Assembly (NCBI GenBank): GCA_014871385.1
Contig: CM026421.1
Span: 10,987,128 to 11,051,127, forward strand
Source of the DNA: Ceratodon purpureus
Taxonomy: Eukaryota; Streptophyta; Bryopsida; Pseudoditrichales; Ditrichaceae
Reading direction: 5' to 3'
Length of the DNA: 64,000 nucleotides
Within the stretch, counting starts at the first letter, position 1; each line of letters starts with the position of its first letter. Shown piece after piece: positions 50,505-59,207 of this stretch. A program made the position numbers and the translations under genes. Below the pieces are notes generated by a model. The model had not been told where the DNA came from. It saw only the letters and a program-made list of their open reading frames with translations, and did not search any database.

Positions 50505-50860
50505 ACACACCGGAATACTAATTCCGGTAGGAAAATGATAAAAAAATTAAAAATTTTATGTTAGAAATACGGAAGTACTAAGCCTATAAGTAAAACAACC
50601 GGTTAAGCCGGTCGGCTGAATAAATAAGTGACCGGAAGGCCAGCCGGGTGAGATCCGGTCGTCTGCGGTGGAGGAGAGACGGGTACAGTCCATATGACAG
50701 AGCCCTGACCCGGCAGACTTAAGGATAACCACCAAAAGGTACAACGCACACGGGGATAATGGCTGCAACCATTAAAACGCCGCCCGTCGCGACCGTCCAA
50801 TGATGAGGGGCTACGACCGTCCGACATGATGAGCTACGAACGGGTGGGCGCGAGGGCAGG

Positions 50861-50867
50861 TATAAAA
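50861..50867 (+). promoter_or_regulatory. TATA box upstream of the 621-codon ORF
   Basis: TATAAAA in GGGCAGGTATAAAAGGAGG, about 200 bp before the ATG at 51,070, in a GC-rich setting. The spacing suits an LTR (U3/R) promoter or an ordinary RNA polymerase II promoter. Confidence 0.55.
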
Positions 50868-51069
50868 GGAGGAAGAACCGCCATGCTCCTCCTTTCTCTT
50901 TGTCATTTTGTGGCACGACGGGTCCTTGCGCTCTAAGGCGGAGGGCGCAGTTAGGGTTAGACGGTAGGAGAGAGACGGTGAGACGGAAGTGTTTCCGTTA
51001 GGCGAGAGATTGTGGTGAGGATCGTGCGTGCAGGTGTTACCGGAGTGACGGAGAGGAGGACTTAGCAGA

Positions 51070-52935
51070 ATGGGTAGGAAAGGGAAGGAACCGGCGGCGG
51101 AAGGACAGTCGTTCAGGGTACAACGGGTAATGCCGTTGATACCGGCCGGCGAGAAGGAGAAGGAGCTCCTCCGGACCGCCTTAGAGTCTATGAGATGTGA
51201 GGTCCTACTGGACAAGGCATGGGGTTGGAAGCTTGCCCTTCCGGCCCAGGAGATCCTCGTCAAGAATCCCGAGAATCGAGGAACCATTCGGGGAGAGCCG
51301 GATCAATGGACGGCACAACTCTGGAGGGAGACGTATGGTTTCAAGAACTCCGGCGAGGTCTCGACGCCGGAGCCCCGGGACTTCGTACACCGGTATCTCA
51401 AGGGGGCCGGAGACCCGAGAGAAGGATGGGGGCTAGATGACATTGCGGATCCGGAGGCCCGGAGAGTCGTAGGGTTTATGAACCCTATTTTCCATCCGGA
51501 AAAGCCCAAACGGATCACCAACAAGTGGGCGTCCGTTTTCATTGGGGCCATGATCGGTGAATTCACGGTGGACTGGGGGGTCATGATGAAGACGATAATC
51601 GACCGACAGGTGGCCAATCTCCGGAAGACCAAGAAGCAGGCCACCTGCCTTCCGTCTTTCCTCATTCACCTCTACCGTACTAAGGGGCTGTTGAGTGCTG
51701 AGGAGGTCCGGGAGTACGATGAGCTCTTAAGCTATCAGCAGTTCGCTGAGCCGGAAGAAGTGTCCGACCAGGACGACGATGATGATGTTATTGAGGTCTC
51801 CCCCACGCCGGCTAAGAGACCCCGTCCTAGCCCGGAAAAGGGACAGCCATCCGGATCACCTCGGACTCCCGTACCGGCCAAGCGAACCCTGAACACGGAG
51901 ATCCAACAGCCCACCGGACCACCGGAGCACACCGGAGATCCGTACCAGGACTTAGTTAACCTATCGGAGCAGGCGACGACGTATGCCCGGTTCTTACAGT
52001 CGACTAGGAAGGCGGAGGGCCGGTTGGCTAGGGAGGTAATGATCCTTACGGGTTCGGACCGGTTGGAGGATTGCCTGAGTATTCTTCGCAAGCACCGGGA
52101 CTTGGCCGGTCTCCAGGAGAAGCACATGGACCGGCTGGCGAAGTACCGGGAGACGAATCGGAAGCTCGAGGAGGAGGTGCGTGATGCCCGGAAAGATTTC
52201 AATGACGCCCGTGACCGGTCAGTCGAGGCCATCCGGTCGGTCGCCGAGATCAAGGCCACTTTAGCTCTTCCGGTAGATGTGGCCAATCAGTGCGCCGTTT
52301 ACCAGGCCTTCCTGACCCGTCAACCGGATCCGACTATGAAGAATATTATAAAGTTCATGCACGACCGGACGCAGGTGATGAGGGACACATGGATGATGAT
52401 GAAGAACCTGGTGGAAGTCCTCGGTTACGCAGAGGCCGGTCCGTCATCAGGGCCACCGGCAAATCAAGAGGATCCCAGACCACCGTCTCCAACCAGGGAA
52501 CCGGCACCGGTGCCACCTCCAGCCTCTCCGATACGGTCGGCCATCCGGCCCGCCCAACAGGAGGTAGGACACCCGCTGGAGGATCCTATTCCGGACACCT
52601 TGAGCAGTCTGCACACTCTACCCAACTTGGATGGAGTCGAGACTGTTAACCCCGGAAACATTCCTTTGGGACCGGACCAGAGACCACCACCGGTAGATTT
52701 TATACCGGTACAGGGATCTCCGGAAACGCTCCAGGTGGATCTCAGCGCAGTTCCGGTGGCGGCACGATCTCCATCCCCGGCAGTTCAAGTAGACCGATCC
52801 CAGAAGTCCAGCGAACCGTCAGCATCGGAGGCTCCGGAAGAAGGCCCCTCGTTGAAGAAACTGAAGCGGCCACAGAAGAAGGAACGGTTGGACGGAACCC
52901 GGCACAGTCCCCGGCTAGATAAGCACAAGGAGTAG
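51070..52935 (+). CDS. 621-aa extra ORF of retroelement 1, plant-transposon-type protein of unknown function
   Basis: An uninterrupted frame from ATG to TAG. The first 200 residues are globular, with RITNKWASVFIGAMIGEFTV and TCLPSFLIHLYRTKGLL. They recall the so-called plant transposon protein domain found beside gag-pol in plant elements, though I cannot verify this. An acidic run follows (DQDDDDDVIEVSPTPAKRPR), then a predicted coiled coil (about residues 320-400, KLEEEVRDARKDFNDARDRS). The end is a Pro/Ser-rich tail with basic KKLKRPQKKER. It lies 5' of the primer-binding site, an odd place for an internal ORF. It could be inside a long LTR, or a captured gene. The open frame suggests recent activity. 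Confidence 0.65.
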   Translation: MGRKGKEPAAEGQSFRVQRVMPLIPAGEKEKELLRTALESMRCEVLLDKAWGWKLALPAQEILVKNPENRGTIRGEPDQWTAQLWRETYGFKNSGEVSTPEPRDFVHRYLKGAGDPREGWGLDDIADPEARRVVGFMNPIFHPEKPKRITNKWASVFIGAMIGEFTVDWGVMMKTIIDRQVANLRKTKKQATCLPSFLIHLYRTKGLLSAEEVREYDELLSYQQFAEPEEVSDQDDDDDVIEVSPTPAKRPRPSPEKGQPSGSPRTPVPAKRTLNTEIQQPTGPPEHTGDPYQDLVNLSEQATTYARFLQSTRKAEGRLAREVMILTGSDRLEDCLSILRKHRDLAGLQEKHMDRLAKYRETNRKLEEEVRDARKDFNDARDRSVEAIRSVAEIKATLALPVDVANQCAVYQAFLTRQPDPTMKNIIKFMHDRTQVMRDTWMMMKNLVEVLGYAEAGPSSGPPANQEDPRPPSPTREPAPVPPPASPIRSAIRPAQQEVGHPLEDPIPDTLSSLHTLPNLDGVETVNPGNIPLGPDQRPPPVDFIPVQGSPETLQVDLSAVPVAARSPSPAVQVDRSQKSSEPSASEAPEEGPSLKKLKRPQKKERLDGTRHSPRLDKHKE

Positions 52936-54001
52936 GTTTTGGGATAAGGACCGGATAAAATGGCAGCGACTAACGATGGGGCTCCAGTGCACCCGGCTGC
53001 CAATCCGGATAGATAGCGGCAGTAACTAGGAATAGAAGGCGGCTACCGGTCCGGGATTCCCGGATCCAAGATCCGGAATTTCTGGATCTCGGTGGACCAC
53101 TTGGTCGCTTTGGGAACCGATAGGTTTTAGTATTTAAGTTAGACGTTTTTCCAAGGCAGGGGCCTTGTTTTTGTACGCCGTTTTGTTGTTGCAATTGAGA
53201 ATATACTTTTGGATTTGTTGTGTCAACCGGCTGCTGACGGGTCCGTTGCCGTATGGTTTGTGGTTCTATTGTCTTCAGTAGTGTTCCGGAGGAGTGTTGA
53301 ACAGTAGGAAGGTCAGGAGAGCGCCCGGAGAGACTGGGGAGGGGTCAAGCGTCGAGTGTTGACGGTTTCCAGTCCCGGAAGGAGCCCGTAGGGAAGGAGA
53401 GACGTATTGCAGCAGGGCTGGTAGTCTCAAGGACACGGAGAGCCGTGTGTACACCGGGATCCGGAAACGGACCGGTCGCTTCCTGTAGATGGGATAAAAG
53501 CCGGATACCCTACTGCGAACCAATCCGGAAGGAAGATAGTATGGTAGAATACCGTGCAGCCGTAAGGTAATGTCATTGTAGTATGATTTCCGTATCCGTA
53601 ACCGGCACTGAGTAGTTATCCGGACCGGTCCCTAGCCGTACGGAAGGATTATTACTCCACTTCTCGGGTGGTAGATAGGAACAGTGGGGTGTCCAGCCAC
53701 TATAAGTCACGGGACGGTGGAAAATCCAGCCACTTGAAAGGATAGACGGATCAGTGGGAACCGGCCACTAGTCTAAAAAGCCGGAAAATAGGAACGAGGC
53801 AAAAACTACCGGATTTGTCCAACCGTCTGTAAGACGGTGTACGGTCGGACACGGGTGGTGATTTCCGTTAAAATCTAAAAGGAAGAAAACTATAGGTCTT
53901 CGTGGGAACGAACACGGAGTGGTTTACTTTGGAGGGTGTTTAGTGTCAATTAAGTGCCTTCCGGAGGAATACTGATACCACGTCGTGCTACATGTGATTT
54001 T
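52936..54001 (+). other. CCGG-rich non-coding stretch before the primer-binding site
   Basis: No coding frame is seen. The text has the same CCGG-rich vocabulary and local repeats (CCGGCCACT / CAGCCACT lines near 53,690-53,790). It probably represents the R/U5 part of the LTR plus leader. A CA suitable as LTR end lies in GTGCTACA a few bases before the primer-binding site. Confidence 0.4.
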
Positions 54002-54019
54002 TGGCGCCGCTGCCGGGGA
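54002..54019 (+). promoter_or_regulatory. primer-binding site, complementary to tRNA-Asp 3' end
   Basis: TGGCGCCGCTGCCGGGGA differs by one base from the TGGCGCCGTTGCCGGGGA used by plant Athila/Tat-type Ty3 elements. It is 68 bases before the gag ATG. Confidence 0.8.
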
Positions 54020-54086
54020 TCTATATGATTTTCTTTCTCCGGATTTCTACGGTTGTCACTAACCCAAGTCAGGTTGTAGAAAACGC

Positions 54087-55652
54087 ATGAATCCGAATTC
54101 TGAGCCGGAAGGAGTACGGAGGTCTAGTAGAAAGAAGAAGGGTGATCAGGAGACGGAAGCCAGACCATTCGTCACTACTAGAGCAGAATTCACTGAAGAC
54201 ACAGATCAAGAGATAGCCGGGACTTCCGGATCCGGAGGTCAGGGTGGGACAGTACCACCCGGGCCGGTGGCCGGAGGACCGGTAGCGGGTCTTCCTATGG
54301 CCCGGACGTTCTCCAGACTGAAGTATCGGAAGTTCAGGGGCGATGGCCGGGAGGACGTGGACGAATGGCTAAGCGAGTTCAACGCCACGGCTGCTGCCAA
54401 CCAAGAGGACGAAGCAATCAAGTTACGGTTGTTCCAGGGATTACTCAAGAAGGAGGTACTCCAGTGGTACCAGGAGGAACCGGACAACGTGCGAAGGAGT
54501 TGGGGTTTGCTATCCGATGCCTTCCGGAGGGCCTTCCGGGAGGTAGGAGGAGAAGCCCGCACATTGGGAAAACTTAGTAAAATCCGGATGGAGCCGGAAG
54601 AGTCAGTCCGCCGGTACGGACAGAGGGTTAGGAGTTTAATTCATAAAATAAGTCCCGGAATTGCAAACAGTATCCAGGTAGAATGGTACGTCGCTGGGTT
54701 ACCCGACCGGATGGGGTTCCAAGTAAGGCAGACCCGGCCACAGACTTTACCGGAGGCCATGGAGGCCGCCCAGAACTATGAGAACTCCAAGCAGTCCATA
54801 CGGCAGTACCGTAAGGCAGGGAAGACCTCTAGACGTCTTCGAAAGGTCCGGAGGAACCGGGATTCTAGTTCAGAATCCAGTGGATCCAGCCCCGAAGATA
54901 GTTCGGAAACCGGAAGCAGCAGCAGTGAGGAGGATCCCTCACGACGGAAGGCGTCAGGTAGCAAGGGCTACCGGAAAGACAAAGAACGGACGATAGTCCG
55001 AGTAAAGGAGGAATACCCATCGGAGAAACGGATGATCAAAGATCTGGTGAACAGCATTGAAGAACTGAAAGTCCAGATGGCGGAAGAGAAGAAAGCACGG
55101 AAGGCGGTGCCCACCGTCCGGAACAACGTGTGGTGCACCAACTGCGGAAAGCCGGAACATTACAACCGGGAATGCCCACACGGAGCGCCCAAGAGAGTGC
55201 AGTTTGTGGATGAGGAGGGGTCAGTATTCTTTGCGGAACCTGCTTATGAAGAGGAGGAAGTGGAGATGCTACCGGTTTACCAGGTAAACCCGGCCTATGG
55301 CCGTGGACGGATGATACAGCCGGTTATCAGACCTCGACCCGGAATGGGCTATCCATCCGGTGGACATCCGGCCCCGCCGACACGACCACCCGTCTCAGTG
55401 GAACGGCAGTTTGGATGCTGTTATATTTGTGGAGAAGCCGGTCATTATGCTAACAATTGTCCCCACCGAGGAGGTCAAGGCGCACCGTTGGAACTTCCGT
55501 GTCAAAACTGTGGTCAGTACGGCCATAAGTCACCCCAATGCCAACAACCGGTTAGACCTAGGGCTATCTATAAGCAAGTGGAAGAACCTCCACGGGAGCG
55601 TACCGGGCTCAACTACGGTCACAAAGACGGGGTAGAGAATCCGCCAAGTTGA
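54087..55652 (+). CDS. gag: gag polyprotein of retroelement 1
   Basis: 521 residues from ATG 54,087 to TGA 55,650. A Ty3 capsid-type region (VDEWLSEFNATAAANQEDEA, LLKKEVLQWYQEEPDNVRRS) is followed by a Ser/Arg-rich linker. Three CX2CX4HX4C zinc knuckles lie at about residues 350 (CTNCGKPEHYNREC), 445 (CYICGEAGHYANNC) and 472 (CQNCGQYGHKSPQC). Gag packages the genomic RNA in virus-like particles. The stop is TGA followed by CGG, and pol continues in the same frame, so Pol may be made by stop-codon readthrough. Confidence 0.85.
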   Translation: MNPNSEPEGVRRSSRKKKGDQETEARPFVTTRAEFTEDTDQEIAGTSGSGGQGGTVPPGPVAGGPVAGLPMARTFSRLKYRKFRGDGREDVDEWLSEFNATAAANQEDEAIKLRLFQGLLKKEVLQWYQEEPDNVRRSWGLLSDAFRRAFREVGGEARTLGKLSKIRMEPEESVRRYGQRVRSLIHKISPGIANSIQVEWYVAGLPDRMGFQVRQTRPQTLPEAMEAAQNYENSKQSIRQYRKAGKTSRRLRKVRRNRDSSSESSGSSPEDSSETGSSSSEEDPSRRKASGSKGYRKDKERTIVRVKEEYPSEKRMIKDLVNSIEELKVQMAEEKKARKAVPTVRNNVWCTNCGKPEHYNRECPHGAPKRVQFVDEEGSVFFAEPAYEEEEVEMLPVYQVNPAYGRGRMIQPVIRPRPGMGYPSGGHPAPPTRPPVSVERQFGCCYICGEAGHYANNCPHRGGQGAPLELPCQNCGQYGHKSPQCQQPVRPRAIYKQVEEPPRERTGLNYGHKDGVENPPS

Positions 55653-58517
55653 CGGTTACCGGTGGAACCACGAGAAGAGACCGGCGTGGGTATCCATCAG
55701 GTCAGTTCGCGTAGTTCCACCCGGAGACAGGATTCAGAAAAGAAGAAGAGGAAGTCTGGTGTTCGGACCAGGTCACAGAGGAAAGAGAGTAGCCGACCGG
55801 AATCTTCAGAAACTTCCGGGGAATCAGAGAAGGAGGTGCCCCCGGAGACGGTCCCGGTTGAAAAAGGGGTCAAGACCCTACCAACCATGCCGGACATTGG
55901 ACCGGAGGTAATTGCTGGGTTACCTCAAGTACAGGAGGGCCGGAAGGTGACATTCAGCGAGATTCCGGAAATAATCCAACCGGAGGTCCGGGCGAAAGCC
56001 GACAGGTACGACATCCTCCAGGATATTCAAGCCCAGCCGGCCAATGTCACCATAGGACAACTGTTACATGATAATCCTAATTATCAGAAGCAGGTTAAGT
56101 CCGGCTTAATCCGGACCCGGAAACGGAAGATTAAGCTGCCTTCCGTCGCAGTTAATTTTGCCGAGATGGAGGATTTCGGGGCTCCGGAAATAGCTGTGGA
56201 GATCGACGGATGTATTATCCAGAAGGTACCGATAGATGGAGGATCCGGAGTAAATCTACTACTGGAGAGTACGGCCAACGATTTAGGGTACACTGCCTTT
56301 GAGCCTACCAATCAGACCCTACGGATGGCAGACCAGTCTCGAGTAGTACCAGTGGGAAAACTGTCGGCAGTACCGACAAAGATTTCCGGACTCACTTACC
56401 CGCTCAACTATTTGGTTATCCGGGTGGAGGAAGGAAATCCGTTTCCACTGTTACTCGGACGGCCGTGGCTATATCTAGCCGGAGTCAAGGTAAATTGGGC
56501 GAAGAAGGCTTTTACTTTCGGGGATCCGGCTGTTTTGCTATCGTGGAAACCGGAGCTCCATCTGGGGGAAACAAGTGAGACGGATGGTTACACTTCCGAT
56601 TGGACAGGGTCAGAAAACTCGGATTCCCTGCAATCGTATCATGTTCAAGAGTTCCGGGAGGTATCAGAAGAAGATCTGGGGTTCCGTAACCCGGTACCGG
56701 AACAGAAGCCGGATGGAACCGAAGTACCGAACCAACCGCCGGAAGGCAGGAAGGAAGATGACAGGGCTTTAGGAGAAGCAAGCGTTCCATTGACCTCCGA
56801 ATGGATTAGAGGACAGTTCGCAGATGGGATAATCAAAACAGGAATATCCGGGTCAAGGACCAGTGACTTACCCTGGTCAGCCCTTCCGGGGTCCGTAGGA
56901 ACGGATGCTAGCGAACCGGTCAAGAATGTGGTAGCACCGGAAGATTACGAAGCAGTGAAGACGGGAGCCGGTAGGACTTTCTATTTGGGAAAAGGACTGA
57001 CGGACCGGGAGCGGGCACAGTATTTGGAACTGCTTACGGAATATGATGACGTCTTCGCCTGGCTCCCATCGGATCTGGTGGGTATACCGCCGGAATTGGG
57101 CGAACACCACATCGACCTAATGGAGGGAGCGGTTCCGGTTCGCCAAAGGCAGTACCGGCTCAACCCAAAGTACTCCATGATGGTGAAGGAGGAACTAGAT
57201 AAACTGCTGGAAGCCGGTTTTATTTATCCAGTGAATAACTCCGAGTGGGTGTCACCGATTGTGGTAGTACCAAAGAAAACGGGTCCGGATGGTAAAGTCA
57301 AAATCCGGGTATGTCAGGACTTCCGGAAGCTGAATGCAGCTACGAAGAAGGATCATTTCCCTTTACCCTTCATCGACATGGTGCTCGATCACGTGGCCGG
57401 TCAGGAATGCTTCAGTTTTCTAGATGGGTTTTCCGGATACAATCAGGTCTCCATCCGGAAGGAGGACCAACTGAAAACTACTTTTACCACCGATTGGGGT
57501 ACCTACGCTTTCAACCGGATGCCTTTCGGATTGTGCAATGCGCCCGGAACGTTTCAACGGTTGATGATGGACATCTTTCAGGATTTCTTAAAACACTTCC
57601 TGGAAGTTTTCATTGACGACTTTGCGGTGTTCAGCCGGTGGATGGAACATCTGGACTATCTCCGGAAAACGTTCCAGCGATGCCGGGAGACTAAACTCAA
57701 GCTCCATCCGGGCAAGTGTTTTTTTGGTATGTTAGCCGGACTATTGCTCGGACACATAGTCAGCCGGAAGGGAATAGCAGTGGATGTAGCAAAAGTGATA
57801 GTCATGTTGGCCCTTCTTGCTCCCACCAACCTCCGGGAACTCAGAGGATTTCTAGGGTGTGTGGGATACTACCGGAGGTTCATTGAGAATTATGCCCGGT
57901 TGGCAATGCCACTAACGGAGCTACTCAAGAAGGAAGAAGAGTACCTCTGGACGGAAATCCGTCAACAGGCTTTTGAAGAACTGAAGAGACGGTTGGTCAC
58001 AGCCCCTATACTAGCACCACCGGACTGGTCGAAATCTTTTCATGTCACTTTGGATGCATCCGGTTGGTGTGTGGGAGCTATCCTATGGCAATTTGATGAC
58101 GAAGGCCGGGAACGACCCATCTATTATGCCAGCCGGCAGATGAATCCGGCCGAGAAGAATTACACGACAACCGAACGGGAGGCTCTAGCCGTCATTTATG
58201 CGTGCAAGAAGTTTCGCTATTACCTATTGGGGTACAAAGTCATCTTCCATACGGATCATGACTCGCTGAAGTATCTAGTCAACAAACCGGATCTGTCCGG
58301 AAGGTTGGCCCGGTGGATATTACTTCTTCAGGAGTTTGTTACCTCCACAGGCACCATGGCGAACAAGGAGTCCAGGATCGGTAGAATCAAGACCAACAGG
58401 GAGTTAAAAGTAAGCAGCCAAGATAAACAAGGAGTTACAAGCAGAGTCACCATGGCAACCAGGCGAAGGGAGGCGGTGGCACTGACTGTTGTGCCCGGCA
58501 ATAGCGGATTAGTCTAA
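55653..58517 (+). pseudogene. pol: pol of retroelement 1 (protease, RT, RNase H), truncated by element 2
   Basis: The frame is the same as gag. A basic linker leads to an aspartic protease core (IDGGSGVNLL near 56,235, LLLGRPWL). The reverse transcriptase has PIVVVPKK, CQDFRKLNAATKKDHFPLPF, FLDGFSGYNQV, MPFGLCNAPGTFQR and catalytic FIDD at 57,609-57,620. RNase H has TLDASG, TEREALAVIYACKKFRYYLL and HTDHDSLKYL. Native sequence stops at LLLQEF; from 58,337 the frame reads into the LTR of element 2 and ends at TAA 58,515. Integrase is therefore separated from the rest. No other break is seen, so the insertion is the main lesion. Confidence 0.85.
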
Positions 58518-59122
58518 GTATAAATCATAGCGTTAGAAGCTTAGAAGGGACTTCTGGTTACTCGTAGCTGTGAGATTAGTATTACAAAGCAGACTCTTAG
58601 CCAGGACCTTAAGTCGTTTTGCCTTCTCTTTACTTCACATGTTTCAGTGTATACACGGATCATGGATGTTGTTGCTCCTCTTTTTACATACTGAATACAC
58701 TAAGACTTGCTTCTATACTGTTTTTGCTTGGACTCATGGATTGCATGGTACACCATGATACACACCTCATAATCCTCACCCCTGACTCTCCATAGTGATA
58801 TTCCAAAAGCTCTCCACCTCTTTTACAGACTCCACGGCTTACTTGGTTACTGTTCTCAGACTCCAACCTCGGGTGTCGGTTAACGGTCCCAACCTTGGGA
58901 CTTCAAGGGTGTCTGTTGGTTTACCGCACCTGCCCCTCTTCTGGTGACTCATTTCCGTCCTCAATGACTTTCCCTCTCCCAGACGCTACCCACCTGTTTC
59001 TTTCTCTCCAACTCCTCATACTAAGGGCCTGACTACCATGATCGCACTCGGTTTGGGCTGCTTCCCTTATTCCCTTGGCTTCCCTGGATCTCAGACCTCC
59101 ATCAAGACAATCCCAGCTAACA
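58337..59122 (+). repeat. 5' LTR of retroelement 2 (786 bp)
   Basis: It begins TGTTAC exactly where the host pol frame loses similarity and ends CTAACA, giving TGTTA...TAACA inverted ends. The primer-binding site follows three bases later. TATA-like and CT-rich stretches are present, but the transcription start was not fixed. Confidence 0.75.
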
Positions 59123-59125
59123 TTT

Positions 59126-59143
59126 TGGCGACCATGCTGGGGA
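59126..59143 (+). promoter_or_regulatory. primer-binding site of retroelement 2
   Basis: TGGCGACCATGCTGGGGA starts with TGG, complementary to a tRNA CCA end, three bases after the LTR. The tRNA species was not identified; it differs from the tRNA-Asp site of element 1. Confidence 0.6.
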
Positions 59144-59207
59144 TGGTAAGTTGAGATCCGCAAATAAATCTCCACGCCAAGGAACGCCCTGACACGACCC
59201 TGTCACC

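Larger units (their letters stand above)
50505..58336 (+). mobile_element. Ty3-type LTR retrotransposon 1 (CCGG-rich, split by element 2)
   Basis: The unit holds a TATA box (50,861), a 621-codon extra ORF, a tRNA-Asp-type primer-binding site (54,002), gag, and pol as far as RNase H. Integrase and the 3' LTR are not in the window, because element 2 sits in the frame at 58,337. The same CCGG-rich style runs across coding and non-coding parts, so the extra ORF appears to belong to the element. The 5' limit is placed where CCGG density starts; LTR edges cannot be set without the 3' copy. Confidence 0.7.
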
